Of a stretch of 64,000 nucleotides of DNA, positions 35,119 to 45,800 are shown piece after piece. A program made the position numbers and the translations under genes. Under the pieces are notes generated by a model that was not told the origin of the DNA, made no database searches, and saw nothing but the letters and a program-made list of their open reading frames with translations. This DNA comes from Bifiguratus adelaidae (taxonomy: Eukaryota; Mucoromycota; Endogonomycetes; Endogonales). The first letter of the stretch is position 1; the number at the start of each line of letters is the position of its first letter. Where the stretch lies: positions 1 through 64,000 of the forward strand of contig MVBO01000017.1 in assembly GCA_002261195.1 (NCBI GenBank), in the 5' to 3' direction.

Positions 35119-35673
35119 TCCCAAACCAATATGCAATCAGCGCAACACCGAACGAGAGAGGCCGGCAAAATCAAAAGAAGGCATTTGACGATGTTGGTAC
35201 CTCTTCTACTTCGCAGTCACACATCCCATAATGAAGCGTCACCCTTTATAACCACTGCAGCTGGACCTGAACAACTCATACTTACCTGGCTGGGACATGG
35301 TGTGATCACGAAGGCGCCATGTCGGGCTTGGCTGCTCAACATTGCACAGCGTTGAGGGGCCTCGCTCTGAACACCCTTCGGGGTGTCTCAACGGCACAAT
35401 TTTTGTTGGTGGGGATAAGTGGTTCGCCGCTTATCCCTTTATTACTACTATTCATATCAAGGAAAGAAAAACGCGAGACTGGAAGTCTACGTGTCTTGGC
35501 TATCCATGGAATTTGACTGTGTTTTTAAGCAAATGCTATCTAAAGGCGACTTACAATCCATTACACAGACCGGCTAAGGTTTGGATTTGCCCCACAGTCA
35601 GGGTAAGGGTAGATGTCAAACCTCGGTTCTACGGTTTGGAGGTTCAGATTCTGTCCCGTGACTGCATGTCAAC
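35119..35673. other. Intergenic region with nested UUCG hairpin
   Basis: About 550 bp between the divergently transcribed peptidase and RING-like genes. No coding sequence. It includes a perfect 6-bp stem with a TTCG loop (35371-35386) enclosed by a second 6-bp pairing (35351-35356 with 35387-35392). Confidence 0.5.
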
Positions 35674-36860
35674 ATGCTGCGATATGCGGTGGCTCAGTGG
35701 TTGAATGGTGAGTGGAAGCATGGAACAACACTGTGGATAACTCATGTTACATAGCCACCTTTGTCACGGCTGAACAAGGCAGGCGCTTCTGGTCGGCTCG
35801 GTTTGAGCAGCCACTGTCAGACGCCGAACGACAGGCGCTCAGTTTCTACTACTTTGTCACGTCATATACCCTGTTTCGCTTGTACAGTAGATCAGCACGT
35901 CGTTCGACCTCAACGACCTTGGACGTGCTGCTTGGCCCGAGTGCTCTCGCTCTTAACGAGACGGTACATAGTTTGGTGCTTTATGCTCATGCTCGGCAAC
36001 GACAGCTCAATGCGACTGCTTTGGAGCAGACGACGGTTCGAGGGAGACAAGCACCGGATGGCGTTCGCGATCGCGACTGTTTAATATGCTATGGCACACT
36101 TCAAGTCACTCCTGACGATGCTCTTTCAGGTGAGGCGCCTACGGTCGGCGAAGCACTCGAGTCTTATTGTCAAATACAACATCACGTTGCGCATCCAACC
36201 TGCATGAAGCAGTGGGTATTCAGCGCGCCTTCATCGCTGTTACGTGACATGGCTGCCGAGTTTGGCTTACCGCCAAGACAGGTTTATGCGGTACCAATGC
36301 TCGCAGGCGGTTTCGACGCATCTCGCGTTCATTTATGGGTTCTCGTGCGCTTCTTGCTGATATTGGGAGACATGTTGCCAGTGGACAAGTGGTGGATCGG
36401 TGGATCTTTTGTGGCCTTGACGTGGTTAGTCATCCGGACACGCGCCGCAACCCTTCGGCACATTGATGCTATCCAAAGACTATACGAACCAGGATTGGAC
36501 GAAGATGACTTCGACCAGACGATAGCAAACACCGGCCTATCCATTACCCCTTCTCAAACATGTCCAGCTTGTCGACAACCCCTACACATGACCTTATACA
36601 TCCGCGATGATACCGACACAGCACACGCTGGCTTAACCAAGGCTCAGACCTCACATGCCAAGTTAATAGATTATGTGGTCAAGGCTTATAGACAATGTCA
36701 ATATTACGTGAAATCATACGTGTTTTGGCCAGATGTGGCCAAACGTGCAAGCATTCTAGGATGGTGTTTGACTGTAGCCTGGTGTTCTGGTCAACTTAAG
36801 CGAAGGATTCGACGACAGGCACTTGTTCGGATTGCCAAGGAAGGTGTTGAATCGTCATGA
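35674..36860 (+). CDS. Membrane protein with split RING-like motif
   Basis: Not assigned to a known orthologue. Exon 1 is 35674-35707 (MLRYAVAQWLN) and exon 2 is 35755-36860. The ATG at 35674 was chosen because its exon splices in frame and removes the need for a non-ATG start. The first half of a RING-type zinc motif (DRDCLICYG, then SYCQIQHHVAHPTCMKQWV) lies around 36070-36215. The last Cys pair (TCPACRQPL) comes only at about 36560, after roughly 115 residues that contain hydrophobic segments (LWVLVRFLLILGDML, WWIGGSFVALTWLVI). Another hydrophobic stretch is near the C-terminus, ending in a basic tail. A membrane E3 ubiquitin ligase is plausible but unproven. Confidence 0.72.
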
Positions 36861-37162
36861 ATGTTATTATGCATGTACCATATAATCGCCCAGTGCTGGC
36901 ATGAATTTTGATCCATCATGCTCCGGTTTCAAGGAAGAGTAAAGGTGTGCTGCGGCACTCGCTGCTGAAATGTTGCGCAGAACATGTTACTGTGTATGGA
37001 AACCACAGCCAACTTCCCACGAAATCCGAGGTTTGAGGATTCGCTCATTTTGCGCATGAGTCAGAACGCCAAAAGCGATTCGCTAATTCAAGATAGGCGT
37101 CGATCCCGGCTATAAAGTGCGCTGCCCGTCTAACCTCTGCTCTTGACGCTTTTGAGCTCGCC
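36861..37162. other. Intergenic, promoter of FAX-like gene
   Basis: Short gene-free stretch. A TATAAAG at about 37111 lies 52 bp upstream of the next start codon. Confidence 0.5.
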
Positions 37163-38086
37163 ATGACAACAGCACCCAAGCGTCGCGACGATGATAAACT
37201 CGTAATTTTCACTTTTGGGCCGGTCGACCCAGAAGACCACACCATTGTATGTTGACGCTAGTTCATGGGAACTGCGAACTTTTTGCTCAACGTATCCGCG
37301 TCTCCTAGTCCATGTATGTCAATAAGGCAGATACCCATATGAGGATTGCCAAGGTCGACTATGAGCTTCAAAGCTGCGACAACACCGTCTACAAACCGCC
37401 CAAAGGCAGGATTCCCTTCTTTTTGTACGAAGATACATTGATTGGCGATTCCACCCTGGGAATCCGACACTTTATCGATCGGGGTGTGGTGCCTGATCTC
37501 GATGAGGGGCTAACGGAAGAGCAAAAGGCTACCTCGCTAGCCTATCAATGCTTGATTGAAGATAATCTTTATCCGGCTTGGAGTTGGGAACGATGGGTAC
37601 AGGATGAAGGATGGCAGGTAGGTTAAGCATCACACGGACCATATCATGGGCTCACAACCAGCAAGAAATTGAGCGCCACCATCTTTGCCCACTTGCCTAT
37701 CGTCGTGTCCACCATCGTGCCGTATCTGCTGAGACGCAGAGTCGTGGCGAGATACGGAGAAATGGATATCGGCAGACATTCTCCAGAGGAAATTATGGGG
37801 ATCATGAGAACAGACGTCAAGGCTCTGTCGGTCCTTTTGGGAGACAAGGAATACATGCTCGGTCTCGATAGACCTACGACCATTGACTGTTCCCTCTTTG
37901 GCCTATTAGCGAGTAACATTGGACGATTACGGTAAGGGGCGCCTATAACGGTAAAGATACCGGTCAAGTTGATACTGGATGGTATATAGGGACACAGCCA
38001 CACAAGAGGAAGTTAACAAGTATCCTAACCTTGTTCGCTATCGAAATCATATGCTGTCCACGTTCTTTCCTGAGCGAAAGCAGTGA
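37163..38086 (+). CDS. FAX/metaxin-like GST-fold protein
   Basis: Thioredoxin-fold plus GST C-terminal domain protein of the failed-axon-connections/metaxin-like group. Exons 37163-37246, 37309-37617, 37666-37931 and 37990-38086, about 250 residues. KADTHMRIAKVDYEL and PPKGRIPFFLYED form the N-terminal fold; GIRHFIDRGVVPDLDEGL, ARYGEMDIGRHSPEEI, LSVLLGDKEYMLG and PTTIDCSLFGLLA are typical of the C-terminal domain. It lacks an obvious catalytic Ser/Cys and has no C-terminal membrane anchor, so it is more FAX-like than Tom37-like. Substrate is unknown. Confidence 0.85.
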
Positions 38087-38148
38087 AAGCTTTGTTCTGA
38101 CTGTAGAAATGCACTAGTAAAAAATATTGCAGAGGCTTCTTTGACACA

Positions 38149-38561
38149 ATGGCACAGACACCTTTAAAGAAGAGACAGAGCAATGCTCCAAAGGCAAAGG
38201 CGCAGACCAAGAAGCAGGCAGAGTTGAAGCGAGGGCGTGAGTACTTTTAGCTCATAGTTCTTCTGCATACTCAGACCGATCTCTTACTTTTGCAGACAAG
38301 GTCATTGCCCCAAAGAAGGCTAATGCAGTGCGTCAAGCGCAGATCAAAAAGGTACAGTAGACCGAGCAAAGCTCTAGGGTTCTTTATTCGAGTCTCAAGC
38401 TGACGCCGCTCTTGGGTTCTCAGAAACTGACGGGTCAGATCAACAAGAATATTGAACGACAAATGGCTACCAAGGCTGGGGCTGTTGGCAAGCTAACGAT
38501 CATGAAGAGCTTGGCTGAGGAAGCCTCGGCTTCCAAAGACAGGAAGAAGGTCGACAAATAG
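38149..38561 (+). CDS. UPF0390 (DUF2462) small basic protein
   Basis: Short lysine-rich nuclear/nucleolar-type protein related to human C19orf53 (LYDG10). Exons 38149-38236, 38296-38351 and 38424-38561, about 93 residues. The family core KVIAPKKANAVRQAQIKKKL followed by GQINKNIERQMATKAG is clear. Function in the family is poorly known. Confidence 0.88.
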
Positions 38562-38939
38562 ACGTTCTATCCGTTCATCCACCCAAGTCCACACGGCCAT
38601 CATCATTTTATCAGCATATGGGGATGCAGATTCACGTAACTTGTTGCCTAGCATCTTCTCTCGGTTCCCGATCCACTGTAGAGTAGTGTATTCTAAATCA
38701 AACCTTACGTAAACGCTGATTCGAATCGTTCTGTTGCAAGTCTCAACGCACTGGCCGTCCCGCTTTCGCACTGACGTGTCGACATCTTGAGTCAAACATG
38801 TCTCTCAATCATGGTTTTACAAGAAGTACTTAAGGCCGGATGTACTGGCGAACCTCGTTCGTTTTTTATTATTCTTGTGCCTGGAGCATACATACTTGTT
38901 TATTCGCCCATTACTTATCTTTTTTATCTTTATTTAAAC
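38562..38939. other. Intergenic, promoter of second chitinase
   Basis: About 380 bp with no coding signal. The last 60 bp before the chitinase ATG are T-rich with a TATTTAAA. Confidence 0.5.
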
Positions 38940-40449
38940 ATGCTGTCGAAAGTCTTGTCCGTCCCCGCAGTTGTTGCCATTGCATCCATTGTTTCAGTAG
39001 CTAGGGCAGTTGATGTAAGTAATTTAGGCCTAAACGCCATCATTGCTCATCTTGATATTGTCAGCTGTCTTGCAATGACAATGTAGCGGTGTGTAAGTGC
39101 GCATCGTACTCCTGGTGAATGTCTAATGATGGCATGTTGCAGATTGGGGTCAAAATTCGTATGGAGCTACTAATGCGGCCGATAGAGCCAATTGGCAAAA
39201 GCGCCTTGCTCATTATTGTCGCGATGGTTAGTACGTCATATCAGCATGCGTTGCGTACTTAGTGGAGCTCTGTGCAGACGCAATCGACGTAATCCCGTTG
39301 GCTTTCATGACCACGTCTTATGGCGTTGGTGGATTGCCAGAAATTAATCTGGCAGATGCTTGCAACAATAACGACAATGGAACCTTTCCCGGTACCAACC
39401 TTGCGGATTGTGGTCGATTGGCGGATGATATTGAGTATTGTCAATCGAAAGGCAAGACAATCTTGCTCTCGATGGGTGGAGCCACTGGTAATGCCGGCTT
39501 TGAGGATGCCAATCAAGCCAGGTAAGCGTTACACACGTGCATTTGCCGTACCTTAACGCAAACCATGATCCTAGTGAGTTTGCCACCACGGCTTGGAACA
39601 TGTTCCTGGGCGGCACTCATCAATATCGGCCTTTTGGAAAAGCTTCTCTCGACGGTATCGATCTGGACATCGAATCTCCCCACAATCCGGAACTTTGGGA
39701 AGTGTTTACCGAACGTCTTCGACAGCATTTCAATGAGACCAATCGTCAATATGTCATTTCGGCTGCGCCTCAATGTGTCTTTCCCGATGCTGCCCTTGGT
39801 ACATGGTTGAACCATGCTTGGGTTGATATGGTCTTTGTCCAGTTTTACAACAATTTCTGTGGATTGAACGCCTACGGCGACGCAAAGGTAGGCATCTTCA
39901 AGCGTGTGATTGTCTGTTAGCGTCTCATCATTCTTTTTGCTTCGTAGCAATGGAATTTTGGAGACTGGGCAGTGTGGGCCAAGACCCGCTCCAAGAATGA
40001 TAAGGTTCGCGTATTTATTGGTGCCCCCGCAAGTGCTACTGCGGCAGGAACCGGTTACCTGGTACGTTCATCTCGCTTTTTGGATTCGGAAGTTGACCAT
40101 TACGCCTTCATCACAGGATATTGCGAAGTTGCAAAACGCAGCCACTGAGACCGCACGTTCATTTTCTTCTTTTGGTGGTATAATGTTGTGGGATGCCTCG
40201 CAGGCAGAGGCAAATAACGGATATGCTCAAGCCATCAAGCAGACACTTAAATCAAATAGTTCTTGCGGAAGCACTTCGACCTTGGCGAACTGCACGGCTG
40301 ATGCTTGGACTGCAGGAAACAATTATCAAGCCGGCGCACGTGTGGCGCACACAGGTTTCGTTTGGGAGGCTAAGTGGAGTGCATCGAGCGAGCCCGGCAA
40401 CGCATCGGGCGAACAATCCGAATGGATGGCCGTCCAGGAATGCACTTAA
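38940..40449 (+). CDS. Class III-type GH18 chitinase with CBM5/12
   Basis: Secreted chitinase of the plant/fungal class III type. Exons 38940-39014, 39065-39092, 39143-39226, 39263-39521, 39575-39887, 39948-40061 and 40117-40449. Signal peptide MLSKVLSVPAVVAIASIVSV...ARA. The barrel shows NVAVYWGQNSYGA, KTILLSMGGATG, the catalytic loop SLDGIDLDIESP (DxxDxDxE), YVISAAPQCVFPD, VQFYNNFCG and FGGIMLWDASQA. A C-terminal CBM5/12 (CTADAWTAGNNYQAGARVAH) replaces the linker and CBM19 of the other chitinase at 26.5-28.4 kb. The two enzymes belong to different GH18 subgroups and are not recent duplicates. Confidence 0.94.
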
Positions 40450-40731
40450 TTTATTCCCGACAACTTTTGCGCATTGCCAGACTTAGACGTTTGCGGTGAT
40501 AGCGGGACGATAGACTTACATTTGGTAATAAAACAACGCTATAGCCCATGATTATGTGGTCACTATGTGGTCAAGCTGTATATTTGAAAGATGACAGCTG
40601 TCTAGCACTCCCACGGGCCAGTGTGACAAGGACAGTATAAGAGGATCTTGATAGGATCCTGACTGGACATCAAGCGAATGCCAATATAGCTTGAGATTTG
40701 ACAAGCTTTTCCATTCAATAAGGTTCGCTTC

Positions 40732-41138
40732 ATGATTGGCAATCAAGCAGCCTTCGAGTCTTTGGTGCACTCCAAACCTACGCCTAAGCCCAAACCACCC
40801 CCCAAGGCTGCCGCACTTCCCGCCGGCTCTGCCAGTGTGCGATTATTGCGGTGGTCCACACCACTATCACGATTGTCCGGTCAGATTCTGAAAGACTACA
40901 TTAATGCTCCTAGTATCTTCCTAACAACAATCTTGGAGAGATACCGTTGTATCGCCTACAGGATCATGCTCCATTCGCTTTGCTTTATGGAATAGAGGCG
41001 GCTACGCTTGGGTTGCACAGTCAAGGATTTCTCAAATTGGGAGAACCGCGCCACGTCGTTGTCCTGTCCCTGGCCGCACTAATAGAGTGTGAGAAGCACG
41101 TTCAGGTTGGGGCGCAAGTGCTTGCGGGAAGGCACTAG
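40732..41138 (+). pseudogene. Zinc-knuckle ORF with apparent frameshift
   Basis: An ATG at 40732 opens a Lys/Pro-rich stretch (HSKPTPKPKPPPK). After the C6 run at 40798-40803 the coding signal moves to another frame, which reads PVCDYCGGPHHYHDCP, a near-CCHC zinc knuckle, up to a donor at 40880. The next exon 40914-41138 is open for 74 codons to a TAG eight bases before the GST start. One C fewer in the run would make a single frame. It could be a decayed gene, an assembly indel, or a mis-read exon. It may be related to the zinc-knuckle protein at 41995. Confidence 0.4.
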
Positions 41139-41145
41139 ACACTAC

Positions 41146-41818
41146 ATGCCACCCCTTACCATCATCGGAAGTCCACCGTCCGCCGCCACTCAACGCGTGC
41201 TGGTAGTGGCAAGACTGCTCAAGCTTGAGTACACGTTACACCGTATCAACTACAGGAGCAAGGAACACAAAAGTGAAGACTTTTTGGCCACCAAAAATCC
41301 CTTTGGGTTAATCCCAGTGCTGCAAGACGGCGACTTTACTCTCTACGAATCTAGAGCCATTTGCAAGTACTTGATTGCAAAGTATCAAGGCGACTCGTCT
41401 GTTCAGCTGCTTCCAAGCGACGTCGAAGGCGTGGCGCAGGTCGATCAATATATGTCAGTAGAGACGTGTCAGTTCGAACCTATTTGCGACGCGTTTGCCA
41501 GGGAAACCCTCCTCAAGAAGATTCGCCTCGGTCAGAGTCCCGATCCGGAAAAGGTGAAGCAATACAGGCAAGACTTTACAAATCTGTTGACCACGTATGA
41601 GCATATTCTCAACGGCAAACGTTACCTTTGCGGCGAATTCATGACGTTGGCTGATGTTTGTCACCTGCCTATGGGGCAATATATGAGCATTCTGGAGCAG
41701 AGGACCTGCTATTATCAGAGGATCGGCCAAATGTTGCGCGTTGGTGGAGATCTCTCAGGGAAGAGAAAGCTTGGAAAGAAGTGTGGGTTCCTCCGGCGAC
41801 AACGATATGATGTTCTGT
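41146..41818 (+). pseudogene. Glutathione S-transferase with apparent frameshift
   Basis: GST of the phi/EF1B-gamma-like type. The thioredoxin fold is intact (MPPLTIIGSPPSAATQRVLV, KSEDFLATKNPFGLIPVLQD, FTLYESRAICKYLIAKY) and so is most of the helical domain (GKRYLCGEFMTLADVCHLP). At about 41667-41671 the family sequence moves to another frame: CACCTGCC then TATGGGGCA continues as YGAIYEHSGAEDLLLSED, RPNVARWWRSLREEKAWKEV and a stop near 41816, exactly a GST ending. In the original frame the ORF reads on to 41820 with an unrelated tail. A one-base loss (biological or assembly) is the simplest reading; no intron fits. Confidence 0.75.
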
Positions 41819-41994
41819 GATAGCTTATCTGCAAGTGATTATGAACACGGCTACGCATCTCTTTCGGCCAATGAAATTTACCCATTTCAACAATGCACAA
41901 GTGTAACACGTGGTCCCCACGCTTAAAGTCCCTGTTTTTTTTTGTTCCATCGTTGACTTGGCCTTGTTCCACTTCTCAAACCGTATCCAACATC

Positions 41995-42633
41995 ATGTTC
42001 AAGCCTTACGAGTCTGGTATCGAAGTGGAGTTGGAACCAAACCTAAGACCGAATGGTGTCTATACTTGCGCTTTCTGTTTCAAGACGGGTCACAAGGCGC
42101 AAGAGTGTCCGACAAGCCCAAAATCAGAAAATAGCCGCTTCTTTGGCGATTCTATCACTGTCTATTACTGGGATCCAGATAGACCAAAGACATACACGAC
42201 AAGCCCGAAATTACCAAATCATCGATTCGTTTGTGCGCCTTATAGACCTCGCAAGAGACCGGGCCGGAAACCAAAACAAACACTGAAGAATACCTGCACT
42301 TGTGCATTCTGTTGCACGGTAGATCATTTGACACAAGATTGTCCGACAAGCCAATCACCGAACAGTCGCGTCTTGGTCCACCCTTATGAGCATCGCAAGA
42401 AGCCGGGGCCGAAAGCCAATCCGAAATCAGCAATTAGTGGCTCCTCAATCAAGTCTGATGAAACTCACAGAATGCCGGGACGGAAAATCATATCGAAACC
42501 GAAGAATACCTACACCTGTGCCTTTTGTTTCGCGGTAGGACATAAAGCGCAAGATTGTCCTACTAGCCCTAAATCAGAGAAGAATCGCTTCTTCAGCAAT
42601 TCAACTATTGTGTCTCAAGTGACCGCAGAATAG
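41995..42633 (+). CDS. Triple zinc-knuckle protein with PGRK basic motifs
   Basis: Not recognised as a known orthologue. It is a single exon of 212 residues. Three CCHC zinc knuckles of the form C-A-F-C-x4-H-x4-C followed by PTS occur at about 42067-42112 (CAFCFKTGHKAQEC), 42302-42350 (CAFCCTVDHLTQDC) and 42521-42565 (CAFCFAVGHKAQDC). Between them are basic elements RKRPGRKPKQ, HRKKPGPKANPK and RMPGRKIISKPK that look like degenerate AT-hooks. The repeats are close in sequence, suggesting internal duplication. Nucleic-acid binding is likely; transposon (gag-like) ancestry is possible, but no polymerase or repeat ends are nearby. Confidence 0.7.
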   Translation: MFKPYESGIEVELEPNLRPNGVYTCAFCFKTGHKAQECPTSPKSENSRFFGDSITVYYWDPDRPKTYTTSPKLPNHRFVCAPYRPRKRPGRKPKQTLKNTCTCAFCCTVDHLTQDCPTSQSPNSRVLVHPYEHRKKPGPKANPKSAISGSSIKSDETHRMPGRKIISKPKNTYTCAFCFAVGHKAQDCPTSPKSEKNRFFSNSTIVSQVTAE

Positions 42634-42818
42634 CACAAGGCTTGTCGTAGTAATGTTTGATGGCGAACTAGGGCGTAAATGCGTGACCAAAAATCAACAC
42701 CATATGGGCACGCGTTCAAAGCAATTTTTGAATCGTATTATGTAAAAGTAAACTTCGGATAAAGAAATGTGCTCTTTGTGATCATGCTTGATAGTAAAAT
42801 ACAGGCGAATGCAATAGT

Positions 42819-45800
42819 CTAGTACACTTCCAAGATGTAACGTTCCTTCTCTTTCCACTCCTCGATGAGTTCGCTGGCAGCTGCATTCTCGATGCCTCCA
42901 TATTCGCGCAAACCTTCCATGATGGCAGCCTTTACATCAGGTACTGGCCATGTAGGCCCGCAAAGATAAAAGTAACCTTCTTGATTCATGAGGTAGTCAT
43001 GGAGCATCTTGCCATCCTCTTGCATCTTCATTTGAATGTAGATCTTCTCCTTTTGGTCACGCGAGAAGGCAAGACCCAAATGCGACAACAGACCCTCCTC
43101 GTGATATGCTTCGAGTTCTTCACCATAAAGATACTCCATGGATCTGTGACGGGATCCAAAGTACAAAACGATTGGGCCCACTTCAACACCGCTGGCCTTC
43201 GCAACCGCTCTTTCTTGGAGGAATGCACGGAAAGGCGCCATACCAGTTCCGAGACCAGCCATGATAATTGGCTGAGTGTCACGCGGAGGAAGCTTCATGA
43301 CCGAAGGCTTGATCGAGACGGTGACCTTGTCGCCAACCTTCAGGTTTGCTAGGTAACGCGTACATTGACCATATCGAACTTCACCATCCTGGCGCTTCCA
43401 GTCCACTGCGACAACCAAAAGATGAACACTATTGGGGTGCATACGTTGGCTTGATGCAATCGAGTAGTGACGAGGTTTAATGTGAGAGATCATGCGAACG
43501 AGACGCTCAACTGGAGGTTTAGCAGAGGTGAATTCGTGAAGAACATCGTTGTAGGTAACGGTATCATCGACACGCTTCTTGTATTCGGCCTTGCCTTCAT
43601 CAGAAACCAAAAACAATAAGCGCCCCTTTTCCTTCTCATCAGTAGCGAATTCGGCAAGCTCCTCGTAGAACTTTTTCGTAGGACGTCCGAAGACATCAAG
43701 AGTCTGCGTGAACAGCTGCAAGATAGTTCGCGTCTCATAGATGCTGGATTCGCCGTTGACAGGTACTTGAACAACGTCAGAGCCCTTCAAGCCATACCAC
43801 GAAAGGAATTTAGCCACTTCTTGCTCGTCGTTATGACCATGTACACCGAGCGCTTCACCGATGTCGTACTTAAGACCGGTATTCGTGGTGTCGAATTCCA
43901 GATGAAAGACGTTGCGATCATACGAAGTTGGTGTGAGACGCTTGTTTTCGGTAACCGTCACCAGGAAGTTTTGCTCTCGTTGATCAGGTCGAAGTTCCAA
44001 AGAGCTATTGTAAGCCTCCTTGAACATGAGATTGAAGGCAGCTTGATGGTATTTGTTGATTTGAGCAACGTCGCCAACTTGAGCCTGGGTCTTGTCCTCA
44101 TTTTTAGCAGCGCGGCTGACAGGTATCTTGGGCAGATTCTTGAATTCGCTTTCGAGGATTGTCCAGGGTGGTAGCAGATCGATCTTCTTCAATTCTTGCT
44201 CCACCTTTGAGTTGATATCTTTGACATACTGTCCAACTTCCTTAGCGGCACTGCCAACAACGTCATCGTAAAGACCAGCAATTCTGCTCGTGAAGTCTGT
44301 CACTCGCTTCAAAGGCTTCGAATTGACCAGATTGAGGTAAGCCAACTCAAACACTAACTTTGCGCCACGGACTTCATCCAAGCTGCATTCCCGCGCAATC
44401 TTGGCAGCGTCTATTGTGTATAGCTGAATGTCCTTTTGCGTGGAAACCAGCTTGAAGTCAGCTGGAAGCTTCGATTCGATCTCGTCTCCAGTGGACCATG
44501 GGCCATTGAGCAGGACGATAGCCTTCGTCGCTGCAGATCCGAGAATGTCATACTCTTTGACAAGTCCGTGGTGTTGAACTGCAATATATTCGCTGGTGAC
44601 GGTGGCAGGCTGTTGCGAGGTTTCAGTTGAGAGACGAATAGTTGCGTGAGTAACGGGGCCTCCAGGGCGGTACGAGTCTTCAATAACGTTGATATTGACC
44701 AAATGTTCTGCGCCACTACTGATACCGGCAAGCAAGTGCGCAATATGTCGAGCAGTCTCGTCGCCGTTAACATCCCAGAAAGTGGCGGAATGAACCTTCG
44801 CGGTAGGTTGAACAACTTCATTGTCCGCGACTGCGGCAGCAAACTCTTCGGATTCGAGATCAACCCGGAGAGCAGTCTGAGAGACGAAAACGAGGGACTT
44901 GAGGGCAGAAACGGTGATTCGCGCCAAGTCGCTTCCTTTAGCAGCAACCAGATCTGGTTTCTTAGCTCCGTTGACCCATTGACCAAATCTAACGGCGCAG
45001 GCGACATCCATATAGAGAGGACCATTCGAAACGACATCAGACTCCAGTTCCGACTGCTCAAGAACAATGATGCGCTTCGTAGTGTGTGGAAGAGCTTCCA
45101 AAAAGCGTTCCTCGGACCAAGGCCTGAAGACACGAGCGTTCAAGACACCAACTCTATCGGCGTATGGATTCAGTTGACGGAGAGCCTGTTGGACAGATTG
45201 CGAACCAGCACCAAGAGTGACAATGACGGTATCAGGCTCCTTGTGACCAGAATATTCGAACATTTGGTACCTTCTGCCGAAGGCCTTCGAGGTACGCTCC
45301 AAAATCGCTTCGATGGCATCACCAGTCTGAGCCAATGGAACAGTGACATCGGCGGAACCACGAAGTTGATGCTTGATTGCGGTATAGTCAGCAATGTTGA
45401 TGGATTCGCTTTCGTTAGCGGTCTTGACACCGTCGATGTAGTGCAACACCGGCAGCTGTAGCTCTTGGGAGACAAGGTATGCAACAAGGGCCATATCATG
45501 CGCCTCTTGAACACTGTTAGACGCCAAATAGACAAAGCCGGTATTTCTGGCAGCAAGGACGGTATCTAAACTAGGGATGCGCTCCAATTCGCTAGACAAT
45601 CCGTGAGCAGAAACGTGGAATACCACGGGAGCACGTTGCAAAGCGAGAGCATGCATATTCGGAATCATTGCCAATAGCGACTCGGACGAAGTCAAAATCG
45701 AAAGCTGAGGTTTGTGTGCTTGACCTTGGACGTTGTCCAAATAATTGATAGCGCCCTGAACTGCAGTGAGAGCACCAGCGCGCGTGTCCATGCGAATAAC

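Noticed and set aside
35641-35710. Sequence resembling tRNA box fragments (GTGGCTCAGTGGTTGAATGG).
   Set aside because: No complete cloverleaf or matching T-arm; the bases are explained by the first exon of the RING-like gene.
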